Shown here: positions 58,138 to 64,000 of the stretch, in pieces
Position numbering within the stretch: the first letter of the stretch is position 1
How the letters are laid out: every line of letters begins with the position of its first letter
Source of the DNA: a virus
Direction: 5' to 3' (one strand)
Length of the DNA: 64,000 nucleotides
IMG/VR virus record: IMGVR_UViG_3300029319_000006
Span: 82,763-146,762 of that record
Notes under the pieces: generated by a model
Database searches by the model: none
Seen by the model: the letters and a program-made list of their open reading frames with translations, nothing else
What the model was told of the DNA's origin: nothing
Program-made: the position numbers and the translations under genes

Positions 58138-59066
58138 GCTAGATCCTTATCATGGTTTAATGTTCCCTTTTTCTTTTTTGCTATAAATGCATTTACTCTT
58201 GCATGTCCCCATTGTGATGGAGTTGTACCTGGTCTATGACCAGTCTTATGTGCAGCCACACCTCTTTGATATACTTTTTTCAAAGTATTTACAGATATTC
58301 CTGATGCTTTAGACTTATCAGCAAAGCTAGCTTCATCTATATCTTCTTTTGCTTTCTTTTTACCTGATTTCATATTAGCTAACCAGTGAGCCATACGTTG
58401 TTTTTCACCAGAACTATTCTTTGCAGTTTTTCTTAAATCACTTATACTTGCTTTAGTGTCTACACCTGATCTTTTTGCTAGACCTTTTCTTTCTGGATTT
58501 TTTCCATCCTTAAAGTTTTCTCCCATCATATTTCTAACATATGCTGTAAATGGAGAAATTTTGTTACTTTTTTTGCCATCACCTGGAGCTGGACCCTTTT
58601 TTTTATCTTTAAAATGTGCATCACGAGCTTTTTTAGTAGCTACTGACATATCATTTGAATAATATTTTGCTGGTTGAGTACCTTTTCTATCTTTAATATC
58701 AGGATCTTGTCTAACTGATGTAGCTTCTCCTTGAGCTTTTTTAATTTCATCTGGTGTTGGTGCATCCTTATGACCTTTAGGATTCATTGGTTCACCACGT
58801 TGCTGTTTTTGCTTTATATAATACCAAAGACCTTTTTTCTCATTTCTCATAATATCAGATATTTTAGCTCTTTTGATCATATTTGTATGCTTAGTTTTAT
58901 CTCTCTTTTTTTCTTTTTCTATAGATTTTTTAACTCTATCGAATCTACTAGTTGTTTCTTGATTCATTCTTGATAACACAGATATAGCGTGAGTATGCAT
59001 AGGATGATTAGGATTATTAGCTATAGATCTTAATCTTCTTTTGTTCATTAATTCTGGTGTATCCAT
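58134..59066 (-). CDS. Basic protein with DUF5824-like C-terminus
   Basis: 310 residues, strongly basic and largely disordered (lysine-rich KSIEKEKKRDKTKHTNMIKR, KARDAHFKDKKKGPAPGDGK). The C-terminal VNTLKKVYQRGVAAHKTGHR, PGTTPSQWGHARVNAFIAKK, KGTLNHDKDLA is the DUF5824 signature (Y-x-R-G-x-A-A-x-x-x-G-H-R-P-G-T-x-x-x-Q-W), which is found in large-phage virion proteins. No targeting N-terminus like its neighbours. One-base overlap with the nucleotidyltransferase-like gene. A virion-internal DNA-associated role is inferred. Confidence 0.7.
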   Translation of the reverse strand: MDTPELMNKRRLRSIANNPNHPMHTHAISVLSRMNQETTSRFDRVKKSIEKEKKRDKTKHTNMIKRAKISDIMRNEKKGLWYYIKQKQQRGEPMNPKGHKDAPTPDEIKKAQGEATSVRQDPDIKDRKGTQPAKYYSNDMSVATKKARDAHFKDKKKGPAPGDGKKSNKISPFTAYVRNMMGENFKDGKNPERKGLAKRSGVDTKASISDLRKTAKNSSGEKQRMAHWLANMKSGKKKAKEDIDEASFADKSKASGISVNTLKKVYQRGVAAHKTGHRPGTTPSQWGHARVNAFIAKKKKGTLNHDKDLA

Positions 59067-60178
59067 TACACTACCCTCTGTATAAATTTACTAAACTTTG
59101 TTGATTCTTTATTATTTTTCTTCTTTTTATTAATAACAACTGATGCTCTACTTAAACCTTTCTGTCCTGGAGTCATAGATTTCATTAATGCAACTGATTC
59201 AGGTGAACCATAATCAAGTTTGTAATTTTCAGTTGCTTTCTTGGCTACCGCGGTGGCAATAGCCATTTTCTTGTCCATAGGCATGTTTGGATTATCTCTT
59301 TGAATGGCCTTTGCAACTTTCTCCCTTTTCTTTAATTCATTAGGTGTTAGTTTTTTCTCCTCAATCTTTTCAACAGCGTGTAACCATTGTCTTGATTTAT
59401 TGTTAGCCGTTTCAATAATAACATAATTAGAGCCAAGAACACTAATAGTACCAACTTCATCAGTCTTTTTAACTATTACTTGTTCTCCAACTTCAAATAA
59501 GTTACCTTTGATAAATTGTTCCCTTCTATCCGATACTTTTTTTAGTTGTATATGATTCTTGAAGTCTGCCTGTTCTTTTAAACCCATTCCTTTCCGAACA
59601 GCATTAAATAATTGTTTAGCATTTGAGTTAGATACAGCATTAGGTAAACCTTGTGCAAATGTAGTAAAGTTATTATCCTTTGCTGCTTGTCTTTGCTTAG
59701 TTGCTGAAGCTCCAGATGCACCTTCGCCATCAGGATCTCTTTCTCCAGCTGATATAGCATTTATTTTTTCAAAATTATAAAATCCATGTCTAGCTTTTTT
59801 ACCATTATATTTGTTCATAAGAATATCAAATTCATTTACCCTATCAGAACCAACTACCATAACAACTCTTTTGAATCCTTCGTTATATAAAGCAGTCAAC
59901 ACTTCTATAGCTGTTCTTACTTTACTATTAATCATAACAGATCGAGCATGCTTCGGAAACATTTTCCTAACATGCTTAATCTTTTCTTTGTAGTGTAGAG
60001 GGTTTTTTCTTTTATCTTGTGATTGTGAAAGATAAATTCTGTATGGATTACGACCAGATTTAGTAGCTAGTTTATCTAATAATTTTCCATGACCAATAGT
60101 AGGAGGATTCATTCTCCCAAATGTAAAGAAGACCGTCTTCTCTTCTTCGACAAGAAATTGACTAAATCTGTTTATCAT
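59066..60178 (-). CDS. Nucleotidyltransferase (NMNAT/cytidylyltransferase-like) with capsid-targeting-like N-terminus
   Basis: 370 residues. N-terminus MINRFSQFLVEEEKTV has the F-x-x-F-L-V-E pattern of a capsid-targeting peptide. FTFGRMNPPTIGHGKLLDKL (19-34) is the HxGH-type nucleotide-binding motif (N-P-P-T-x-G-H, first His replaced), with RVVMVVGSDRVNEFD and a later ASGASATKQRQAA loop in the position of the ISSTxxR motif. Residues about 210-275 resemble a small beta-barrel (FEVGEQVIVKKTDEVGTISV). The enzyme family transfers nucleotides to phosphate acceptors such as NMN; the substrate here is not known. Packaging in the head is inferred. Confidence 0.72.
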   Translation of the reverse strand: MINRFSQFLVEEEKTVFFTFGRMNPPTIGHGKLLDKLATKSGRNPYRIYLSQSQDKRKNPLHYKEKIKHVRKMFPKHARSVMINSKVRTAIEVLTALYNEGFKRVVMVVGSDRVNEFDILMNKYNGKKARHGFYNFEKINAISAGERDPDGEGASGASATKQRQAAKDNNFTTFAQGLPNAVSNSNAKQLFNAVRKGMGLKEQADFKNHIQLKKVSDRREQFIKGNLFEVGEQVIVKKTDEVGTISVLGSNYVIIETANNKSRQWLHAVEKIEEKKLTPNELKKREKVAKAIQRDNPNMPMDKKMAIATAVAKKATENYKLDYGSPESVALMKSMTPGQKGLSRASVVINKKKKNNKESTKFSKFIQRVV

Positions 60179-60181
60179 AAA

Positions 60182-60589
60182 TTACCCGCTTCGTCTGGCT
60201 ATTGCTGCTTTTCTAATTGATGGTCTTAATTTTTTGGCAAGACGTGTTATACGTGGTGTCATTTTATCAAGACGTTTCTCAATTTCTGCCTTTCTTGCGG
60301 GTGTGAGATCTGCTTTAGAAATACCTTTAGTAAGTTTCTTAGCCATTTGATTTCTGGCTGCTTTTCTAGCTCTTCTATCAACTACCTTAGCACTAGGTGC
60401 TCTTTTCATTGCTTTTTTTCTACCTACTCTTAAACGAGCTTGGTATTTCTTCATTTGACGAGCTTTAGCTCTTCTTTGCATCATATTAAGAGCTTCATTT
60501 ACTGGTTCACATTCACATGGATCACACTGACAGTCTGGTCCACATGGACATGTATCTTCTTTAATAAAGTCTTTAAATCTAAGTACCAT
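60182..60589 (-). CDS. Basic, Cys-cluster protein with capsid-targeting-like N-terminus
   Basis: 135 residues from the ATG at 60589, which overlaps the preceding stop (TAATG). Starts MVLRFKDFIKEDTCPCGPDC; F-x-x-F-I-K-E then a dense Cys cluster (CPCGPDCQCDPCEC, six Cys within 14 residues). The rest is very basic (KARQMKKYQARLRVGRKKAM, RRARKAARNQMAKKLTKGIS), expected to bind DNA or RNA. Cleavage after the Glu would leave the Cys cluster at the new N-terminus. Probably an internal head protein that is ejected with the DNA (inference). Confidence 0.6.
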   Translation of the reverse strand: MVLRFKDFIKEDTCPCGPDCQCDPCECEPVNEALNMMQRRAKARQMKKYQARLRVGRKKAMKRAPSAKVVDRRARKAARNQMAKKLTKGISKADLTPARKAEIEKRLDKMTPRITRLAKKLRPSIRKAAIARRSG

Positions 60590-61815
60590 TAATTTCTTCC
60601 CGGTTTGTCCCATCCCTTTAAGATATTAGGTGAAAAGTTGTTATATGAAAATTCCATACGATCAACAATTTTCACCGCATCACCACCAAGTTTATCAATT
60701 GCAACAAAGCCTTCTGCTCCTGTTACTTTAAATCCATTACGAGTTTTAACAAAAGTTTTTACATTACTTAACTTATTAAGAGTATTTATAAGTTTTAATT
60801 TAGCTAATACTATCACTTTTTGAAGGTCAAACATAAACTTCAAAGATGTTTTATTCTTTGCAGAAAAGAATGATAATATTTTATCTAGCTTTTGTTGTTG
60901 TCCAGCTTTTCCTTTATTCGTTTTTCTAGCGTCAATTTCTTTTTGATATCTCTTTGTAATCCAGCTAATGAGGCCAGATACGTGTCTTCCTGTATTTCCA
61001 ATAACTTGTCCTTTTCTGACGTATGTGTTATTATAGGTTTCAATGAGGCCCTGTAACTCTGGCGTTTGCTCCAATTGTCGTAGGGTTGATCCTGCAATTT
61101 TGTTGAACAAAAACCCAGCTTCTGAAAGATATTCATTAACCATCTCCGTATCTTTTTTTGACATAGTTACTTTAGTTAAATCACGAAGCATAGCATCTTG
61201 TGACCAAACTTGTTTTGAGGATTTGAATTGCTTAACATTAACTCCATATGATGCTTTCATTGTATCGAATGTTCTTCCAGTATATGTAGTATGCCAAACA
61301 ATTCCTATTTTAGAAGCCTTTATCATTTTAGCTGCTTCACTCTTCATAGGAACAGCATAAACTATAGTATTAGGATGAAATGTTAAATACTTTTCTCCTT
61401 TTATAACTTCAGATTTTACATCACCAGGACTATATAAAAAATCTCCTTGGACAACACCTTTTATTCCTAATGCTGGTAAATATCTCAAAGCCATTTTTAA
61501 TTTAGCATTAAGTTCACCAGATGTATCATTATCAACATCTGCATTAGTTTTATATACTTTAGGATTCTTATTAAAGATTCCTTTTTTTGCTACAAAAAAT
61601 TTACCATCACCAGGATCAGTACCAGCAAAGATAGCTGGTGCTCCATCCCATTTGACACTAACTGATCCATCATGTACTCCTCTTAACATATCACGTAGTT
61701 CACGTAGAGCTAATATTGCTTGGCGGGTACCTGAGACTCCTCCATAGATTACTTTATCTTCTATGTGAGTCATGTGTGTGTTTTTTTGTTCAGTTATAAA
61801 TTCAGAAAAATTCAT
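60589..61815 (-). CDS. Ligase/nucleotidyltransferase-like protein (DUF6267-type) with capsid-targeting-like N-terminus
   Basis: 408 residues from ATG 61815 (a TTG at 61830 is upstream). MNFSEFITEQKNTH start (F-x-x-F-I-T-E). Then VHDGSVSVKWDGAPAIFAGT: K55-W-D-G is motif I (KxDG) of the ATP/GTP-dependent ligase and capping superfamily. GDGKFFVAKKGIFNKNPKVY, GIKGVVQGDFLYSPGDVKSE, and a late GAEGFVAIDKLGG plus DAVKIVDR resemble motifs III/IIIa, IV and V. Marine phage homologues carry the same block with unknown function. If active it would join or modify nucleic acid ends. Shares one base with the 135-residue gene. Confidence 0.62.
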   Translation of the reverse strand: MNFSEFITEQKNTHMTHIEDKVIYGGVSGTRQAILALRELRDMLRGVHDGSVSVKWDGAPAIFAGTDPGDGKFFVAKKGIFNKNPKVYKTNADVDNDTSGELNAKLKMALRYLPALGIKGVVQGDFLYSPGDVKSEVIKGEKYLTFHPNTIVYAVPMKSEAAKMIKASKIGIVWHTTYTGRTFDTMKASYGVNVKQFKSSKQVWSQDAMLRDLTKVTMSKKDTEMVNEYLSEAGFLFNKIAGSTLRQLEQTPELQGLIETYNNTYVRKGQVIGNTGRHVSGLISWITKRYQKEIDARKTNKGKAGQQQKLDKILSFFSAKNKTSLKFMFDLQKVIVLAKLKLINTLNKLSNVKTFVKTRNGFKVTGAEGFVAIDKLGGDAVKIVDRMEFSYNNFSPNILKGWDKPGRN

Positions 61816-61822
61816 CTTATTA

Positions 61823-62890
61823 TCAATCAAATCTTACTCTAGGTGTAACAGTTACATTAGGCTCAACTCCTAAAAAGTTTATTAAAGAAGATGCTTTACG
61901 TTTCACTCTTGAAATAATATTTGATCCTAACTTTTTTATTTTTTCAAATGCTCTTTTAAAACCACCTTTAGTGAATTCTACTAGTGGATTAATCTGTGTA
62001 GTCTCTTCATCTAAGCTATTAACTATAAGAGATACAACTGACCAGAAATTATACTCTCCAGTTTTTACATTTTTTATTTTTCTTGAAGATGTTTTAAATC
62101 TAGCCTGTAGCTTCATTCGATCAGCTATTTTTGTGCAATAAGCATCATCATAAACTGATTTAATTGAAACTCTAGAACCACTATGATTAGCTACTAACAT
62201 ATATTCTGCTGCAGCATTATTATTTTTTCCAAACTTAATAAAACCAGACATAGCTTCTCTAGCAAAAGCAATCTTAAAGTCTTTATTAGACTCAAATAAT
62301 GAACCAAGAGATTTCATCATTTGCTTATGAGCTTTTTCTCCATCCATAACAACTTTGTTTTTACCTTGTTTTATTAAATCTCTCAATTTACCAGGAGCAA
62401 CAGATGCAGTAACAAATTTATCTAAAATTTCTTTAACTTCTGTTAGTTGAGGTGAGTTTTGTATTTTGCTTTCTTCTAATGCTGCTGCTAATGTTGCTCT
62501 TGTTTCTTCTCTTCCTCCAGACATTAATTGGGCTGTTCCAATTTTTAAAGATAGTCTTTTATTTCCTATTAATATATCTGTCTTAGGAGTCTTATTAGAA
62601 CCTCCATTTTGTTTCCAGAAACTAGAAAGATCAGTCTTAGCTCTACCATATTGTTCAGCTTTTACAAAAGATAATCTAAAATGTTTTTTTACAGCAGCTG
62701 CTATGGCTTCCCCAGATGCTAAAACTTCAGGATGAGAAACTAACATTTTAGCTGTAGCAGCTCCTACTCCTGTCTTTTCAGGATTAAAATTTTGGTTATG
62801 AATTTTATACCAACCTATAACGATAGCAGCTTCGTAATCTTCAGCTTTCAATTTGGCCTCCGTGAGTATATACGATTTAAACCGTTGCAT
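61823..62890 (-). CDS. Conserved protein with PD-(D/E)xK-like core and capsid-targeting-like N-terminus
   Basis: 355 residues. MQRFKSYILTEAKLKAED start (F-x-x-Y-I-L-T-E/A). The middle has TPKTDILIGNKRLSLKIGTA, QLMSGGREETRATLAA: T-D followed about ten residues later by L-S-L-K, the D...(E/S)xK arrangement of the PD-(D/E)xK nuclease fold, as found in a conserved marine phage family. A basic C-terminus (ISRVKRKASSLINFLGVEPN) follows. An exact late promoter is 20 bases upstream. Function unknown; nuclease activity is a hypothesis. Confidence 0.58.
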   Translation of the reverse strand: MQRFKSYILTEAKLKAEDYEAAIVIGWYKIHNQNFNPEKTGVGAATAKMLVSHPEVLASGEAIAAAVKKHFRLSFVKAEQYGRAKTDLSSFWKQNGGSNKTPKTDILIGNKRLSLKIGTAQLMSGGREETRATLAAALEESKIQNSPQLTEVKEILDKFVTASVAPGKLRDLIKQGKNKVVMDGEKAHKQMMKSLGSLFESNKDFKIAFAREAMSGFIKFGKNNNAAAEYMLVANHSGSRVSIKSVYDDAYCTKIADRMKLQARFKTSSRKIKNVKTGEYNFWSVVSLIVNSLDEETTQINPLVEFTKGGFKRAFEKIKKLGSNIISRVKRKASSLINFLGVEPNVTVTPRVRFD

Positions 62891-62909
62891 AGAATTCCTA
62901 TTTTCACAC

Positions 62910-62917
62910 TATTTATA
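62910..62917 (-). promoter_or_regulatory. T4-type late promoter TATAAATA
   Basis: Exact minus-strand TATAAATA 20 bases upstream of the 355-residue gene start; ribosome-binding site AATAGGAATTCT follows. Likely start of the transcript for the internal-protein cluster. Confidence 0.75.
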
Positions 62918-62919
62918 TG

Positions 62920-63102
62920 TCAATCTTTTTCTATATAAAGCCTGTTACCATCCTTTTTTACTGAAAATTTGTATTGTTCAAAACCTGAATCTTTTAGATC
63001 TTGATTAAGTACTTTTACCATTTTATCAACATCCATGTAATCTTTACTATTATCCATAATACCTACAAGAGTAGGTTCTTTTATATCATTAATACACTTC
63101 AT
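62920..63102 (-). CDS. Small conserved protein, unknown function
   Basis: 60 residues from the ATG at 63102, with GGAGG five bases upstream encoded in the end of the sulfotransferase gene (an earlier in-frame ATG at 63159 would overlap it by 56 bases). MKCINDIKEPTLVGIMDNSK, DYMDVDKMVKVLNQDLKDSG, FEQYKFSVKKDGNRLYIEKD. A small alpha/beta protein of no recognised family. It precedes the late promoter at 62910. Confidence 0.55.
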   Translation of the reverse strand: MKCINDIKEPTLVGIMDNSKDYMDVDKMVKVLNQDLKDSGFEQYKFSVKKDGNRLYIEKD

Positions 63103-63103
63103 T

Positions 63104-63664
63104 CTATCCTCCAAATTTATAACCAAATTCATCAATCTCTTTTTTACAATAATCTCCAACTAATTTAATATACTTTTTATCTTTATAATAATCAACATAT
63201 TTTTCATTTTTCACATTAGACACATTAACTTTAAATAATGGAACATCACATTTAGTTCTTCTTTGAACTTCCTTAAAATCTTCTATTAGATTTTCATATC
63301 TTATAACATAATGAACAGCTGTTGTAAACCTTAGTTGGTCACTAGCTGGTATAAGATACTTTCTTCCTTTTGGTCTAGGATGAATATATGACTCAAGTAA
63401 ATATCTTTCAAATGAACAAGTAATTGATTTCTGTCTTACAAAAAATCTATACCAACTTACAGCTCTATCCCAAGGATTTCGTATTACACAAAAAGACCAT
63501 CCAAAGTCATCAAACAAATTATATAATCTTTGTGGAGAATTATGTCTAAGTTCATCAATATAAGCATCACCATTACAATTTCTTACTAACCATTCTTCTA
63601 TAGAAGATCCAGCATTTTTAGCTATATGAAAAAATGTAATATTTAAATCTTCAACTCTTACCAT
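63104..63664 (-). CDS. Sulfotransferase family protein
   Basis: 186 residues. PAPS-binding 5'-phosphosulfate loop ITFFHIAKNAGSSIEEWL (residues about 9-26, H-x-x-K-N-A-G-S-S) and 3'-phosphate motif FCVIRNPWDRAVSWYRFFVR (about 58-77, R-N-P-x-x-R-x-x-S-x-Y) are both intact; FTTAVHYVIRYENLIEDF matches the following R-Y-E-N-L motif of sulfotransferase_2 type enzymes that act on carbohydrates. It transfers sulfate from PAPS. Acceptor unknown; with the sulfoquinovose synthase it suggests sulfur-containing glycans. It overlaps the small upstream gene by 14 bases. Confidence 0.8.
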   Translation of the reverse strand: MVRVEDLNITFFHIAKNAGSSIEEWLVRNCNGDAYIDELRHNSPQRLYNLFDDFGWSFCVIRNPWDRAVSWYRFFVRQKSITCSFERYLLESYIHPRPKGRKYLIPASDQLRFTTAVHYVIRYENLIEDFKEVQRRTKCDVPLFKVNVSNVKNEKYVDYYKDKKYIKLVGDYCKKEIDEFGYKFGG

Positions 63665-63815
63665 CTTCTTCTTTTGATCTTCTTTTTATATACTCATGGT
63701 ATCTTTCATTTTTGTAAGGATATTGTCCATTATGAATTTCAAACAAATTACCATCACTATCAACACCACATATAACAGAAGTAGAGTGGATAAAATCTAT
63801 CCACTCTTTCTCCAT
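63651..63815 (-). CDS. Small protein, unknown function
   Basis: 54 residues from the ATG at 63815 (GGGGAG seven bases upstream); an ATG at 63833 overlaps the preceding stop as TAATG and would add six residues. MEKEWIDFIHSTSVICGVDS, DGNLFEIHNGQYPYKNERYH, EYIKRRSKEEDGKS. Basic tail, no motif. Overlaps the sulfotransferase start by 14 bases, so probably coupled to it. Confidence 0.5.
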   Translation of the reverse strand: MEKEWIDFIHSTSVICGVDSDGNLFEIHNGQYPYKNERYHEYIKRRSKEEDGKS

Positions 63816-63832
63816 ATCATACTCCCCTACCA

Positions 63833-64000
63833 TTAAGCAGGAGTAAATTCAATAGTGTTTTTTAGATCAGGTATATTGATTCTAGAAACATGTCTAGGTC
63901 TACCTTTTTTACCTTCAACAGCACCTAATTGATTATCTTGATATGTATAACGATTTACTGTCATATGATATTTTCCAAATTCATCTGCAATAATATTAAC
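63833..64000 (-). CDS. Unknown protein, C-terminal part only
   Basis: Open to the right edge: 55 codons visible, ending in TAA at 63833. Readable C-terminus VNIIADEFGKYHMTVNRYTY, QDNQLGAVEGKKGRPRHVSR, INIPDLKNTIEFTPA. No family recognised. Its stop overlaps the upstream ATG option of the 54-residue gene. Confidence 0.6.
   Translation of the reverse strand, partial: VNIIADEFGKYHMTVNRYTYQDNQLGAVEGKKGRPRHVSRINIPDLKNTIEFTPA

Noticed and set aside
1-64000. tRNA genes, CRISPR arrays, insertion sequences, integrase
   Set aside because: Non-coding gaps are mostly under 100 bases and none holds a tRNA cloverleaf, repeat-spacer array, transposase or att-like repeat that I can see.

Overview
This window is part of the genome of a tailed, contractile-tail (T4-type) marine phage. 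It is AT-rich and almost gapless, with many start/stop overlaps. The evidence is a near-complete T4 baseplate set (homologues of gp6, gp8, gp10, gp25, gp53, gp48, gp5 and a gp27-like hub), gp4, gp26/gp51, a gp29-like tape measure, gp32, gp33 and RNase H, plus T4 late promoters (TATAAATA). The gene complement looks like marine relatives such as cyanophages and pelagiphages: a DUF4815 tail protein, a class II ribonucleotide reductase, an IscA/HesB-type protein, 2OG oxygenases and arrays of glycosyltransferases. No photosynthesis genes, tRNAs, integrase or CRISPR are visible. The host cannot be named from the sequence; a Gram-negative host is implied by the spanin pair and peptidoglycan-cutting tail tip.

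Layout: 1-20.9 kb (minus) holds tail fibres and adhesins, then the baseplate wedge and the central hub/spike. 20.9-25.4 kb (plus) holds head completion, a tail-tube-like protein, the gp26/gp51 assembly chaperone (apparently joined by a programmed -1 frameshift) and the tape measure. 25.4-29.6 kb (minus) holds gp32, gp33 and small early-type genes behind sigma70-like promoters with a shared 5' motif. 29.7-47.6 kb (almost all minus) is a long, translationally coupled sugar/surface-modification island: about ten glycosyltransferase-like genes, three methyltransferases, a UDP-sulfoquinovose synthase homologue, a UDP-glucuronate 4-epimerase-like enzyme and a radical SAM/SPASM enzyme, with two purine-salvage genes (GMP reductase, adenine phosphoribosyltransferase) at its edge. 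47.6-55 kb carries the endolysin, RNase H, a GIY-YIG-like nuclease, a lipase, class II RNR, nested spanins and a holin candidate. 55-62.9 kb holds structural or internal-protein candidates, and 63-64 kb a sulfotransferase and small unknowns.

The most interesting signals are: (1) a textbook -1 slippery heptamer (T TTT TTA) with an upstream Shine-Dalgarno-like GGAGGGG joining gp26 to an ATG-less gp51; (2) five genes at 57.5-62.9 kb that share an N-terminal peptide like the T4 capsid-targeting sequence, suggesting that a nucleotidyltransferase, a ligase-like protein, a nuclease-like protein and basic Cys-rich proteins are packaged and ejected with the DNA; (3) the sulfosugar/glycan operon; (4) a GMP-to-AMP purine module. 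All functions are from reading the translated sequence; no database search was run.
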